Source: Siphonodentalium dalli (lineage: Eukaryota > Mollusca > Scaphopoda > Gadilida > Siphonodentaliidae). From it: DNA of 64,000 nt. The notes beneath the pieces were generated by a model, which saw nothing but the letters and a program-made list of their open reading frames with translations, had not been told where the DNA came from and searched no databases. Numbering within the stretch: the stretch's first letter is position 1; each line of letters starts with the position of its first letter. Shown here piece by piece: positions 1 through 10,161 of the stretch. The translations under genes and the position numbers were made by a program. The stretch spans positions 2,666,001-2,730,000 of the forward strand of contig CP136062.1 of NCBI GenBank assembly GCA_032622095.1, read 5' to 3'.

Positions 1-139
1 CGGCCCAATGTTTCAAGACAGAGTTATAGCCCTTATTCGATTATTTTTCATTATTATTATTATACTACAGTATTTTTCAACGCCCAAATCTCTGAATGTA
101 TTAGTACTAGAAAACTCAAGTTTGGTAAGTGTGTTGGGG

Positions 140-389
140 TAAATGAGTTCTATGCCTTTGGCTCATAACGGATATTGTCCGCATTTACCCCGTGGAGTTA
201 TCTCCCTTTATATGAAAAAATGTCATTTTATTATCTCGGAAATTATAAGGAGCAGAGCATCGAAAATTGGACCGTATGTACACCTCGGTATGCCCTTCTG
301 CCCACCGGCATCAAAACTTGTGTCCGCGCTTTCCCTGAAGAGTTACCGCCCATAAACAGGGACACACTATACACCGGGATGAATAAACC

Positions 390-392
<3 letters not shown>
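140..392 (+). repeat. Decayed A-type satellite monomer
   Basis: This stretch aligns by eye with the first part of the A monomer (compare about 2050-2230). Both have a 'gagttatctccct' phrase, then 'atgaaaaa', 'aaatataagga' or 'aattataaggag', 'agca(c/t)(t/c)gaaa', and a second 'gagtta(t/c)c(t/g)ccca'. It is far more diverged than the intact A copies, so it is an old member of the same satellite superfamily. Bases 1-139 before it show nothing I recognise. Short open frames here are not conserved in the other A copies. Confidence 0.55.

Positions 393-422
<30 letters not shown>
393..422 (+). repeat. Poly(T) tract, 30 nt
   Basis: An uninterrupted run of 30 T directly follows the decayed A-type monomer. 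It may be a homopolymer expansion or the reverse-strand poly(A) of an old retroposed piece. No flanking target duplication is evident. Confidence 0.95.
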
Positions 423-426
<4 letters not shown>

Positions 427-559
427 GTACAGAGCTCTAAAAATTTTATTGCATATTCCGAATTGGATGAAAGATTCGGACTCGAAGATACCGCTTAAAA
501 ATGTTTTTACCCCGGACTTTCCGCGTTACGGGGTATGGAAATATTGCAACTATTTTTCC

Positions 560-1364
560 CGCCAAATCCAAACCGGCTGATTAAAGAGCAAGATAATGTC
601 GTAGCAAGAACGGTGACATACTTTATGTACGTGCCTGAAGTTTGACGGCTATACTGTAAATGTAACATGCCCAACGGAGAATGCGTGTCAGGGTGGGTTG
701 AGACTTTAGGAAAATTCCATGAAAATTGCAAAGGGGGGGAAATTCAAACATCGAGATAATTGTTTTTAACGAGTCCATCTGATGGCTAGTGTTCACGCGC
801 ATCTAGAGCGCAATTTTCTAATTTTCAGATGGAACGGTTTACTCGTGACAACGCTATATATCATAAATATGTATACTTATGTAGTCTATCACTAGTCGAT
901 TTTTAGCCCCAAATCCAAACGGGCTAATGTAGGAGCGAATTTCTCGCAGGACCATGTAAGCCGGTATACTGCAGGTACGCCTACAAAATTTGACCGCTCT
1001 ACTATAAACGCAACCTGCTCAAGGGAATGTTAGTGTCGGGTGGGGTCAGATTTGGCAAATTCCACCGAAGATCGAATGGGGAAAATTACTCCGAAAATCA
1101 GATATTGAGATAAAAACTTTCCGACGAGTGGATGTCATAAGTAGTATCTAAACGCAAGATTAGTACGCTTTTTAAAGATTTAGATTGAACGGTTTAACGC
1201 TGGTAGTGTATAACGTTGTAACGGATGATATATATTATTCTAAATAAAACCCTCTCTTCATGACGCAAATTCAAACGGACTTGTCAAGAAGCAAGGCAAA
1301 TGCTTGAACATGCTCACCGATATACTATATAGGTATGCCCGCTCTACTATAAAAGTAACCTATT
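560..1364 (+). repeat. Degenerate ~350-bp tandem repeat, about 2.3 copies (family E)
   Basis: Three similar blocks start with 'c(c/g)caaat(c/t)caaac(c/g)g' at about 562, 909 and 1265, a period of about 350 bp. Each continues with a tract like 'cggtatactgcaggtacg', then '(t)tgac(c/g)gctctacta(t)aaa', then 'aacctg(c)tc', and the first two with a GGGTGGG-containing stretch before a G run. Copies are well diverged, so the block is old. The same family recurs at about 44860-45735, in the tail of unit III. No coding potential is conserved between copies. Confidence 0.7.
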
Positions 1365-1730
1365 GTCACGATTTGACCTGTCCAAAACACTCCCCGGACA
1401 AAAGTTTCCCTAGGTATAAAATTTCGTCGAAATCCGTTCGCTTTACTCGATTTTACCTTGAACTGACCATTTCGAAGGTCAATGTCAGGTCGGGGTCACG
1501 ATTTGACCCACCCAAAAGACTCCCCGGACAAAAGTACTCCTAGGCATCAAATTTGGTTGAAATCCGTCTGTTTTACCAGATTTGACCATGGATTGACATT
1601 TTTGAAGGTCAACGTCATGTCGCGGTCACGATTTGACCCGTCCAAAACACTCCCTGGACAAAAGTACCCATATTTATCAAATTTTGTCAAAATCCGTCCA
1701 GCAGTTTTCCCGGTCATAGCTAACAGACAA
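1365..1730 (+). repeat. 130-bp tandem repeat, about 2.8 copies (family F)
   Basis: The phrase 'gtcacgatttgacc' starts at 1365, 1495 and 1625, an exact 130-bp period. Each copy continues with '(c/a)ccaaaa(c/g)actccc(c/t)ggacaaaagt' in shorter pieces and an 'aaatccgt' phrase. The last copy runs into 'acagacaaccaaacagacag'. The open frames 1304-1543 and 1482-1763 are both read through this repeat and simply mirror its period. Bases 1731-1876 beyond it show nothing identifiable. Confidence 0.85.
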
Positions 1731-1876
1731 CCAAACAGACAGAAGTCCCAAAATATATATTAAATTTAGAAATGTTAATGCAAGTGCACCATCAGATCAT
1801 AAGACACCAATACGTTGTCGCATGAAGAGGAACACACATATACGCATAGCACTCACATGGGATGGGATGGTATACC

Positions 1877-1915
1877 ATGGAAGTATATCTGATTCCATGG
1901 AATCTGACCTCTAGT
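1877..1915 (+). mobile_element. Helitron-like 3' end signature of unit 0
   Basis: ATGGAAGTAT lies at 1877-1886, the perfect 14-bp palindrome GATTCCATGGAATC at 1891-1904, a 6-nt spacer at 1905-1910, CTAG at 1911-1914 and T at 1915. The A monomer of unit I starts at that T. A hairpin a few bases before CTRR plus a 3' T is the known end of Helitron rolling-circle transposons. Calling this a Helitron-type end is inference, but the order of motifs is the same as at 10119-10161 and 47245-47287. Confidence 0.5.
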
Positions 1916-3306
1916 TATTATTATTATTCTTCTTAGCAATTTTATAATGAGCATAGCTCAGTCAATACAAGAGTTAGAAAGCTAAAACTTTGAATGTATA
2001 TATATGTATACAAACTCTAGTGCTTAGGCCTATTGAGAATCATGTCCTCACTTGATTTGCAGAGTTATCTCCCTCTATGTGAAAAATTGGTGTTTTCAGA
2101 ACTCCGAAAATATAAGGAGTACAGCACTGAAATTTGGTCGATAGATACATCTTGATATCGACTGAATCGTGAGCACATCAAAAACTTTGTCCGTCTTTCC
2201 TCTCCAGAGTTATCTCCCATATATATGTCAACCTCGAAATGTTCTGATCGCCTGTTCTCACATAGCAAGAAAGATAGCTGGATTTAGTTTCTATGCTAGT
2301 GCTGGCCGTTGTCAATATACTTCACAAAAATAATTTGGACAGGGTCGGACTTACATTTTTTGGTTAGGGTGGGGGCGAAATTTTCGCAATTTTATTTTTG
2401 CGATGATTTCAACCATTTTTACTACCATGTATCTTTAGGACGTACTAATGATCCTCCTGAAAGAATTTTGTAAATCGGTTGAGAAATGTCCAAGTTACAG
2501 ACCATCGAATATTGTATTCATACATTGGCTGAGGAGAAAGTGGTTGTGACCACAACTCCTCATAGACGACGCACATGAGCAGGATTTGGTTTATGTGAGC
2601 GTGTTATTCATAGAGAGAAGACGAACTGGTGCAATTTTTACCAAGATCCAAAAATATTTGTCCCTATTAGGGAGGGGGGCAAAAATTGTCATTTTTTTAT
2701 CGTCTCAGATTCGAACCAAAATTGTTGTGAAGTATCTATAGGACGTTCTGAGAGTACTCAAGAAAGAATTTTGTAAATCGGTTGAAAAATGTAGAAATTT
2801 TGGCCCATTAATTCTTATCAAGTTTACAGAAGATGCACTATGGATTTAAATTCCTACAACCAATCGTCACTTTTTTGGTGTCATTCGATGGGGAATTTCT
2901 AGTACTTCTAAACGATTACCTACTTGCCGTATTATGTCGATGGAAGCCAGAGATAATCGAAATGTATATACTGAACAGCATACATATAGGCCTACATAGT
3001 AGAATATCGCCACAATATCTTACTAAAACCCTACTATATAATAAAGGGGCATCAATTGCGAACACAATCACGCAAAAATTAGCTCGATATCTCGAAAATT
3101 GGCCGAGATATGGTGACTTTTCTACCCGCGTCACCCAATTCCGAGGTATGGGTGGGGGTCACACCAGAACGTTCCAACTGAACACAGAAATGTCAAGAAA
3201 CCATAATATCGACATACCAATCAATTCCGCGCGATTTCATTATTATACTTCCATGTTTTACATGGAAGTATATTGTTTTTGTGATTTTTATTTTTCTCTA
3301 TTATTA
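1915..3306 (+). repeat. A monomer, copy 1 (1392 bp)
   Basis: It begins with an ATT-rich start leading to 'cttcttagcaattttataat' and ends just before the first B palindrome. Identical-looking copies lie at 10161-11552, 11553-12944 and 22465-23856, all exactly 1392 bp. Its second half (from about 2440) resembles B monomers, with shared stretches such as 'gaattttgtaaatcggttg' and 'tgtcattcgatggggaattt', so A and B share an ancestor. A palindrome ATACTTCCATG-TTTTA-CATGGAAGTAT sits near its end. The 197-aa frame at 2833-3426 runs through the A/B border and is not a credible gene. Confidence 0.9.
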
Positions 3307-6300
3307 TTATACTTCCATATTTTAATATGGAAGTATATTGTTATTCAATTTTTTATTTTTCACTATTATTATTATTATTTATTATTCTTAATATATTTTG
3401 AAACCCTTATATCTCAGAAAGTTTAAAAGTTAAAGCATTGAAATTTGGTAGGTATATGCACCATGCCAAGATGCATGGTAATGGAGCATTTAGGTTTGTC
3501 CCCTAACTTGCTTACCAGAGTTATGGCCCTTAAACCAAAATTTTGGAAAAAGTTTGTGCGCAGATTTTCTCCTGTAAGAAGTCAAGCAGCTGAATTCGGT
3601 TCTCGTAATCGTGTTAACTAAGGAAAGGGCACGAATCGGGGAAATTTTCACCAAGGTCCGAAAACAATTTGTTGACCCGGGGAGGGGTGCAAAATTTGTC
3701 AATTTTGTTCTTGTCACCGATTCCAACCATTTTTACTGTCGGGTATCTATACGATGTACTGATGCTACTCGTGAAAGAATTTTGTAAATCGGGTGAGAAA
3801 TGACCAAGTTATAACACATCGAAAAATGTACTAATAAAGTCCATGTGTAGAAAGTGCTTGTGTCCCGATCTTCTCCTAGACGAAGCGCAACAGCTGGATT
3901 TGCTCTATGTGAGCGTCTTAAACATAGACAGAAGACCAAACCAGGACATTTTGACAAAGGTCCGCTCAATTTTTCCTGGGCTAAGGGAGGGGCAAAATAT
4001 GTCAATTTTTTTTTTGTCGCCGATTTGAACCAAAATGGTTGTGAAGTATCTGTAGGATGTACTAAGTATTATCGTGTGTGAATTTTGTGAATCGGTTGAC
4101 AAATGTAGAAATGGTGGCCCTTTCCTTTTTTCAAGTTTACAGGGAAAGCACTATGAATTTATATTTCTTCAACCAATCGTGACGTGTTTGGTATCATTCG
4201 ATGGGGAATTTTTAGCTCTTTTAAACGATTATTCATTTGCTGCATTATGTCGAATGAGTCCGGAGATATTCAAAAAAGTATGAACCAGAAACATACATAT
4301 TGGCCTACATAGTAAAATATCGGCGCAATACCTCACCAAAACCCTGGTAAATATTATAGGGGCATAAAATACGAACACAATGGCGCAAATATTAGCTCGA
4401 TATCTCGAAAATTGGCCGATATATGGCGACTTTTCTACCCGCGTCATCAAATTTCGAGGCATGGGTGGGGGTCACACCAGAACGTTCCAACTGAACACAG
4501 AAATGTCAATAAACCATACTATCGACATTCCAATCAATTCCGAGCGATTCCCTTATTATACTTCCATATTTTAATATGGAAGTATATTGTTATTCAATTT
4601 TTTATTTTTCACTATTATTATTATTATTTATTATTCTTAATATATTTTGAAACCCTTATATCTCAGAAAGTTTAAAAGTTAAAGCATTGAAATTTGGTAG
4701 GTATATGCACCATGCCAAGATGCATGGTAATGGAGCATTTAGGTTTGTCCCCTAACTTGCTTACCAGAGTTATGGCCCTTAAACCAAAATTTTGGAAAAA
4801 GTTTGTGCGCAGATTTTCTCCTGTAAGAAGTCAAGCAGCTGAATTCGGTTCTCGTAATCGTGTTAACTAAGGAAAGGGCACGAATCGGGGAAATTTTCAC
4901 CAAGGTCCGAAAACAATTTGTTGACCCGGGGAGGGGTGCAAAATTTGTCAATTTTGTTCTTGTCACCGATTCCAACCATTTTTACTGTCGGGTATCTATA
5001 CGATGTACTGATGCTACTCGTGAAAGAAGTTTGTAAATCGGGTGAGAAATGACCAAGTTATAACACATCGAAAAATGTACTAATAAAGTCCATGTGTAGA
5101 AAGTGCTTGTGTCCCGATCTTCTCCTAGACGAAGCGCAACAGCTGGATTTGCTCTATGTGAGCGTCTTAAACATAGACAGAAGACCAAACCAGGACATTT
5201 TGACAAAGGTCCGCTCAATTTTTCCTGGGCTAAGGGAGGGGCAAAATATGTCAATTTTTTTTTTGTCGCCGATTTGAACCAAAATGGTTGTGAAGTATCT
5301 GTAGGATGTACTAAGTATTATCGTGTGTGAATTTTGTGAATCGGTTGACAAATGTAGAAATGGTGGCCCTTTCCTTTTTTCAAGTTTACAGGGAAAGCAC
5401 TATGAATTTATATTTCTTCAACCAATCGTGACGTGTTTGGTATCATTCGATGGGGAATTTTTAGCTCTTTTAAACGATTATTCATTTGCTGCATTATGTC
5501 GAATGAGTCCGGAGATATTCAAAAAAGTATGAACCAGAAACATACATATTGGCCTACATAGTAAAATATCGGCGCAATACCTCACCAAAACCCTGGTAAA
5601 TATTATAGGGGCATAAAATACGAACACAATGGCGCAAATATTAGCTCGATATCTCGAAAATTGGCCGATATATGGCGACTTTTCTACCCGCGTCATCAAA
5701 TTTCGAGGCATGGGTGGGGGTCACACCAGAACGTTCCAACTGAACACAGAAATGTCAATAAACCATACTATCGACATTCCAATCAATTCCGAGCGATTCC
5801 CTTATTATACTTCCATATTTTAATATGGAAGTATATTGTTATTCAATTTTTTATTTTTCACTATTATTATTATTATTTATTATTCTTAATATATTTTGAA
5901 ACCCTTATATCTCAGAAAGTTTAAAAGTTAAAGCATTGAAATTTGGTAGGTATATGCACCATGCCAAGATGCATGGTAATGGAGCATTTAGGTTTGTCCC
6001 CTAACTTGCTTACCAGAGTTATGGCCCTTAAACCAAAATTTTGGAAAAAGTTTGTGCGCAGATTTTCTCCTGTAAGAAGTCAAGCAGCTGAATTCGGTTC
6101 TCGTAATCGTGTTAACTAAGGAAAGGGCACGAATCGGGGAAATTTTCACCAAGGTCCGAAAACAATTTGTTGACCCGGGGAGGGGTGCAAAATTTGTCAA
6201 TTTTGTTCTTGTCACCGATTCCAACCATTTTTACTGTCGGGTATCTATACGATGTACTGATGCTACTCGTGAAAGAATTTTGTAAATCGGGTGAGAAATG

Positions 6301-6455
6301 ACCAAGTTATAACACATCGAAAAATGTACTAATAAAGTCCATGTGTAGAAAGTGCTTGTGTCCCGATCTTCTCCTAGACGAAGCGCAACAGCTGGATTTG
6401 CTCTATGTGAGCGTCTTAAACATAGACAGAAGACCAAACCAGGACATTTTGACAA
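3307..6455 (+). repeat. B satellite array, 2.5 copies of 1249 bp
   Basis: Monomer starts are 3307, 4556 and 5805, and the third stops after about 650 bp at 6455. Each starts with a perfect hairpin of arms ATACTTCCATATT and AATATGGAAGTAT around TT, then a T/ATT-rich stretch, then 'cttatatctcagaaag'. The full copies differ by very few bases, for example 'gaagtttg' at 5026-5033 against 'gaattttg'. Each monomer holds a degenerate internal duplication with a ~303-bp spacing. Reading frames of 60-90 codons recur in every copy on both strands and are by-products of the repeat. Confidence 0.93.
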
Positions 6456-7746
6456 TGTCAAAAATTACACAAATGACCACTGGCGATATATTTCAACATC
6501 CATTCATGTTGGCGCACTGTATTAAGTGTTGTATTGGCTAATGGGTAATCACTCAAAACAAAGTCGGCTGTCTGTCTTGCCGACCGGTCGTGATTATGCG
6601 GTTTTATCACGATGCGGCTTAAAAATGACATATTTTGAGTCCAAAAACGGTCGAAATTCATTAGTTTTAGAATAGTAGTTCGTTTTGTTTTCACTTTTTT
6701 TAAAACCCCCATTTTTTACAAAAATAATTCTCGACTTTGACATTTGAGAATTAACAGAACTGTGGTGTCCGGCGTATAGTGTTATAACACTTCTCAGCAT
6801 GGACCACGTTTTCATAAAGCACAATCCGTCTTATGCGCGGACTTTCGCTTGCAGTTCTCAATTCAATTGAAACTATTTTCTATCCGTTCACGCGCCCGTA
6901 AACCATTTTAATATATGATATATTCAAATTGAATGAATGGGAGTCAGCGTGTCCCGTCCGACGCCCCAACCTTGCCACCCCTTAGTCGCTAATTTTGGTA
7001 TCATAATTTCGGAACGTGACACTTTGCGGTTTGGTATTGGTTCACCATCTGACATAGTGCATACTTTTGTTGAATTCAGATCTGACCATTTAAAAATTGT
7101 CTCTTTATCATCTGTATGTGTCACGAGTGAAAATATATGACTTTATTGTCCGACTGTTAAGACCGCCGATTGCATATTTCGCATTAATTGGACGAGACGT
7201 AATGTAAAGTCTTATAACTTACGAATAGGCGACAACGTCGACGTCGTACATTCGTTCGCTACTCGGAAAATATACAATAAATGCCTTAAAGCGCCGACTA
7301 ATTCACCACCTGCGGGTATACAAGAATATGAATCACACCAAAATTAAGCGAATTGCATATGGAATGTGCAGGTATAAGCTGCCATGCATATATCATTTCC
7401 AGAATGCTACCATTTCATGACAATCTATTTGTTAAAATACGGCACCTTAAACTGTTGGGAACATCGCGATATAGGCAAGCGAGCAAAGAGAGTTTAATGT
7501 CATCATACCATACGCTATTTCGCTGTTCCGAAATGGGTGGTCGATCAATGTAGCATAATTACATTGAACGACATATATAAGTATGTTTTTGTGTGAATAA
7601 CGATTGTTAACTTGGTATCATGAACTTATGCATGACTGTGAAGACTTGCAATAACATATTAAATGGTAAAATACGCGCATTCATATCCGTATATTCTCAA
7701 AAATATCCGTCTATTTTACAAGCTCGACATGCTATATTTGTTTATG

Positions 7747-8262
7747 GTATACCAGGGGGGGGGGGGTGAAAACAAAAATTCCGGCACGTATGCCGGGGTG
7801 GGTGGGTGATCAAATCCACCAACAAGCAATTTTTTCCGCAACTAAAAAAAATTATTTCCTGCTTGTTTTTTAGTGTTTTAGCAACTGTAAACTGACTGCA
7901 GGCAGTTATCGTGTTGTATTTTGTTGCAAATTTTTAAATCCAAGATGGCCGCTGGCAGCCATGTTTTTTTGGCCGAATGACCTCAAAAGGACTCATTCCT
8001 ATTTACATGTCCATGTCAACATCCATGATAAATAGTATGCACAGAAATTCGTATACAGCTGTTTACAGTGAATTCCCCCCCGCAAATCTCTGTTTTAGTG
8101 TTAAAGGGGGGGGGTGGGTGTCAAAAAATGGTCGGAAAAAACTGCCGAAAACGGAAAAAAAAATTTGCGAAGGGGGTGGGTGGGTACAAAAAATGATCGA
8201 AAGGGAAAAAATGCCATACGTGCCTGAAATTCTTGTCCGACCCCCCCCCCCCCTGGGTATAC
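7747..8262. mobile_element. MITE-like element with GTATACC inverted termini (copy in C)
   Basis: The left end GTATACCAGGGG... followed by 'ccggcacgtatgcc' and the right end '...atgccatacgtgcctgaa' then CCCCTGGGTATAC are imperfect inverted repeats of about 50 bp. They include a long G run on one side and a C run on the other. The interior (516 bp in all) has G-rich/T-rich stretches that also pair loosely. No transposase frame is present. The TATA at both edges makes the exact border and target duplication ambiguous. It is shared with C', so it was present before the two units separated. Confidence 0.6.
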
Positions 8263-8574
8263 TACCGTTTCAACACATCGGCTATTTATCATTTTGCTGG
8301 TGAGAAGGCGTATGTTCAGTTTGGTGCTATTTATGTACACAGAAAAGGCACCATTACTCGGGAAAGCAACATACCGAAATGCATATAGATGTACGCGAAT
8401 CATGTTACGTTCTCACACAATGCAGCTTTCCCAAATCCGCGCTCTTTAAAATAGAATTGGCTGCATGACTGGCCTACTTCTGATGGCACAGTGTGTTGCG
8501 CACCTGTCCGATTAAGTCGCTTTGAACCAAAAATGTATACAAAATTCGCACAAGCTGTGGAAAAGTTCGCGATC

Positions 8575-8616
8575 TTGGACAGTCAGTACAATCGGTTGGA
8601 CAGTCAGTACAATCGG
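8575..8616 (+). repeat. 21-bp direct tandem duplication
   Basis: Two exact back-to-back copies start 'ttggacagtcagtacaatcg' at 8575 and 8596. Both copies are also present at the matching place in C'. Confidence 0.95.
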
Positions 8617-9453
8617 TATAAACGTTTGTAATGACATAACGTGTCTTGACAGCATTACCTGTTATGCTATTTTGATATGTTTCTAAATTATATTTAATGC
8701 TTGATTCCTGATACACATATATAGTGACATTTCAGTGATCTTTCTAGAGCGTTCCCGAGCATGATAGAACTTCAAATAAAATATATTCGCCTTTGTCCCA
8801 TTCTGGTGATTTGGGCTCGTTTTTAGCATGTTACTAATTTTATAATAAGGCGTAATCAAGACATGTGTTATCAGTTGTGTGAGTGATTGCCATTCGCGCA
8901 TAATTATTTCATAAATAAATATATCCGCTGCACGTAGATATAACCGTCACTTATAGTACTGGCCGTTGAAATCACTGACCCGACAAACTGATAAACCAAG
9001 ACTTAACACTTGGCAAATTACAGATCGGCATTGATTTAAAACTTCGCACTTCATTGTGGACAGACTATAACTATCCGTATATTTCACGAGAATATACCAT
9101 CCCATAGCAGTTATAATTTTTAACATCTCAAGTCTTTAATTTGGAATATAGGCACAAGAGATAGACACATGTGTGCATGTGGAACCCGTGCATGTTCTTT
9201 ATTCCCGTTGCCAATTAAATATATATATTGTACACATGTGGGTATGTATACTAATAAAACCGAACTGTGTGTGTGTTCATTTGTTTGTCGGTCTGACCTG
9301 CTATTGGTGCCCAACCGGTTGGATCATGACAAACTAAAATTGGAACACACGGTGAATTGTCACGTGGAGTGTCATGGGATAGGTGCATCTGACGTCGTGT
9401 GATTTAATTTGGAATTCATGAATAATTTAATAACATGCTTACATCTATATCTA

Positions 9454-9623
9454 CAGTATGCCCTAAGTAATCGACTCCTTAAACATGGAAGAATTATGGG
9501 TAATATTTCAGGATTTAGCGGGAAATATAGCCTGCTGACATTCATCCGAAAGCTCTCCTGAATCCCGAAAAGTTACCCATAATTCTGCTGTGTTTAAGGG
9601 GTCGATTACATAGGGCATTACTG
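9454..9623. mobile_element. Tc1/mariner-like MITE (foldback, 170 bp)
   Basis: The element starts with CAGT and ends with ACTG, and is flanked by TA at 9452-9453 and 9624-9625. The terminal inverted repeats are about 50 bp: CAGTA(A)TGCCCTA, GTAATCGAC(T/C)CCTTAAACA, GAATTATGGGTAA. The middle also pairs loosely, so the whole element folds back. A TA target duplication with CAGT termini is the hallmark of Tc1/mariner elements, and the lack of any transposase frame makes it a MITE. The second copy is in C' at 21757-21925. Confidence 0.8.
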
Positions 9624-10118
9624 TATATCTGCGAATTTATGTCTGTCTGCCTGTGTCTGTCTTCTACAGAAATTACAGGAGACCATCTAGATGATACCAA
9701 AGGGTCTACTAGGGGTCACTTTTACGAGAAATATAATTTCAAAAGTAGCCTCATTCTTAATATTTTATTTTTGCGAACTGATGTGTTTATGATAAACATG
9801 TATCATAATATAAGGTCTGAAGTATGCATGGGTGTAACTAAATAAATACTTCAATAGTTGTGGAACGGATTAATCGAGATAAACAAAATTACGATCGAAA
9901 AGGTGAGCCACTACTTATATTCCATGACTTTTTAAAGTTATAGATATAGTTAGAATTATTGTGGTTATGGTTACGGCTAGAGCATGATTATGCTTATAGA
10001 AACATTTAGTATTGGGACATGGTACGGGTTGCCGATAGGTATGGTTATGTTAAGATTTGGGTTATGGGAAAGGTAATGATTGAGAGGGGATTTGGATTGG
10101 AATATATATGATAATTAT

Positions 10119-10161
10119 ATGGAAGTATCAAACTTCCAATAGGAAGTTTAAAAATTCTAGT
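10119..10161 (+). mobile_element. Helitron-like 3' end signature of tail C
   Basis: The order is ATGGAAGTAT (10119-10128), arms AAACTTCC (10130-10137) and GGAAGTTT (10142-10149) around AATA, a 7-nt spacer, CTAG (10157-10160) and T (10161). The next A monomer begins at that T. The spacing fits known Helitron 3' ends, but family membership is inferred. Confidence 0.55.

Larger units (their letters stand above)
1915..10160 (+). mobile_element. Composite unit I: A head, B array, C tail
   Basis: This is a candidate complete repeat unit of 8246 bp. It starts right after CTAG|T with one A monomer, continues with two full and one partial B monomer, and ends with tail C, whose last bases are a hairpin and CTAG. 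Units II and III repeat the same order, which is the main evidence that A-Bn-C is one element. No transposase, Rep or helicase reading frame is present, so it would be non-autonomous. A chromosomal satellite with CTAG-linked rearrangements is the alternative. Confidence 0.55.
6456..10160 (+). repeat. Tail module C of unit I (3.7 kb)
   Basis: This sequence is unlike the satellite monomers and is present again, at roughly 95-97% identity by eye, at 18536-22464. A diverged version is scattered through 41965-47286. It starts where the third B monomer breaks off, next to a small hairpin TTTTGACA-A-TGTCAAAA at 6447-6463, and ends with a hairpin and CTAG at 10157-10160. It carries a GTATACC MITE-like element, a 21-bp direct duplication and a Tc1-like MITE. 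The frames at 6924-7140 and 8474-8901 are short, overlap on both strands and match nothing I know, so I call no gene. Confidence 0.85.

Noticed and set aside
2833-3426. 197-250-aa frames starting in the A monomer (2833, 11079, 12471, 23383)
   Set aside because: The C-terminal part is simply whatever follows the A monomer (B, A or B'), rich in Tyr/Phe/Ile from ATT and T runs. No domain is recognisable.
8101-8403. Pro/Gly-rich frames at 7977-8403 and 20428-20733
   Set aside because: They read through G and C runs of the inverted-repeat element, whose lengths differ between the two copies and break the frame.
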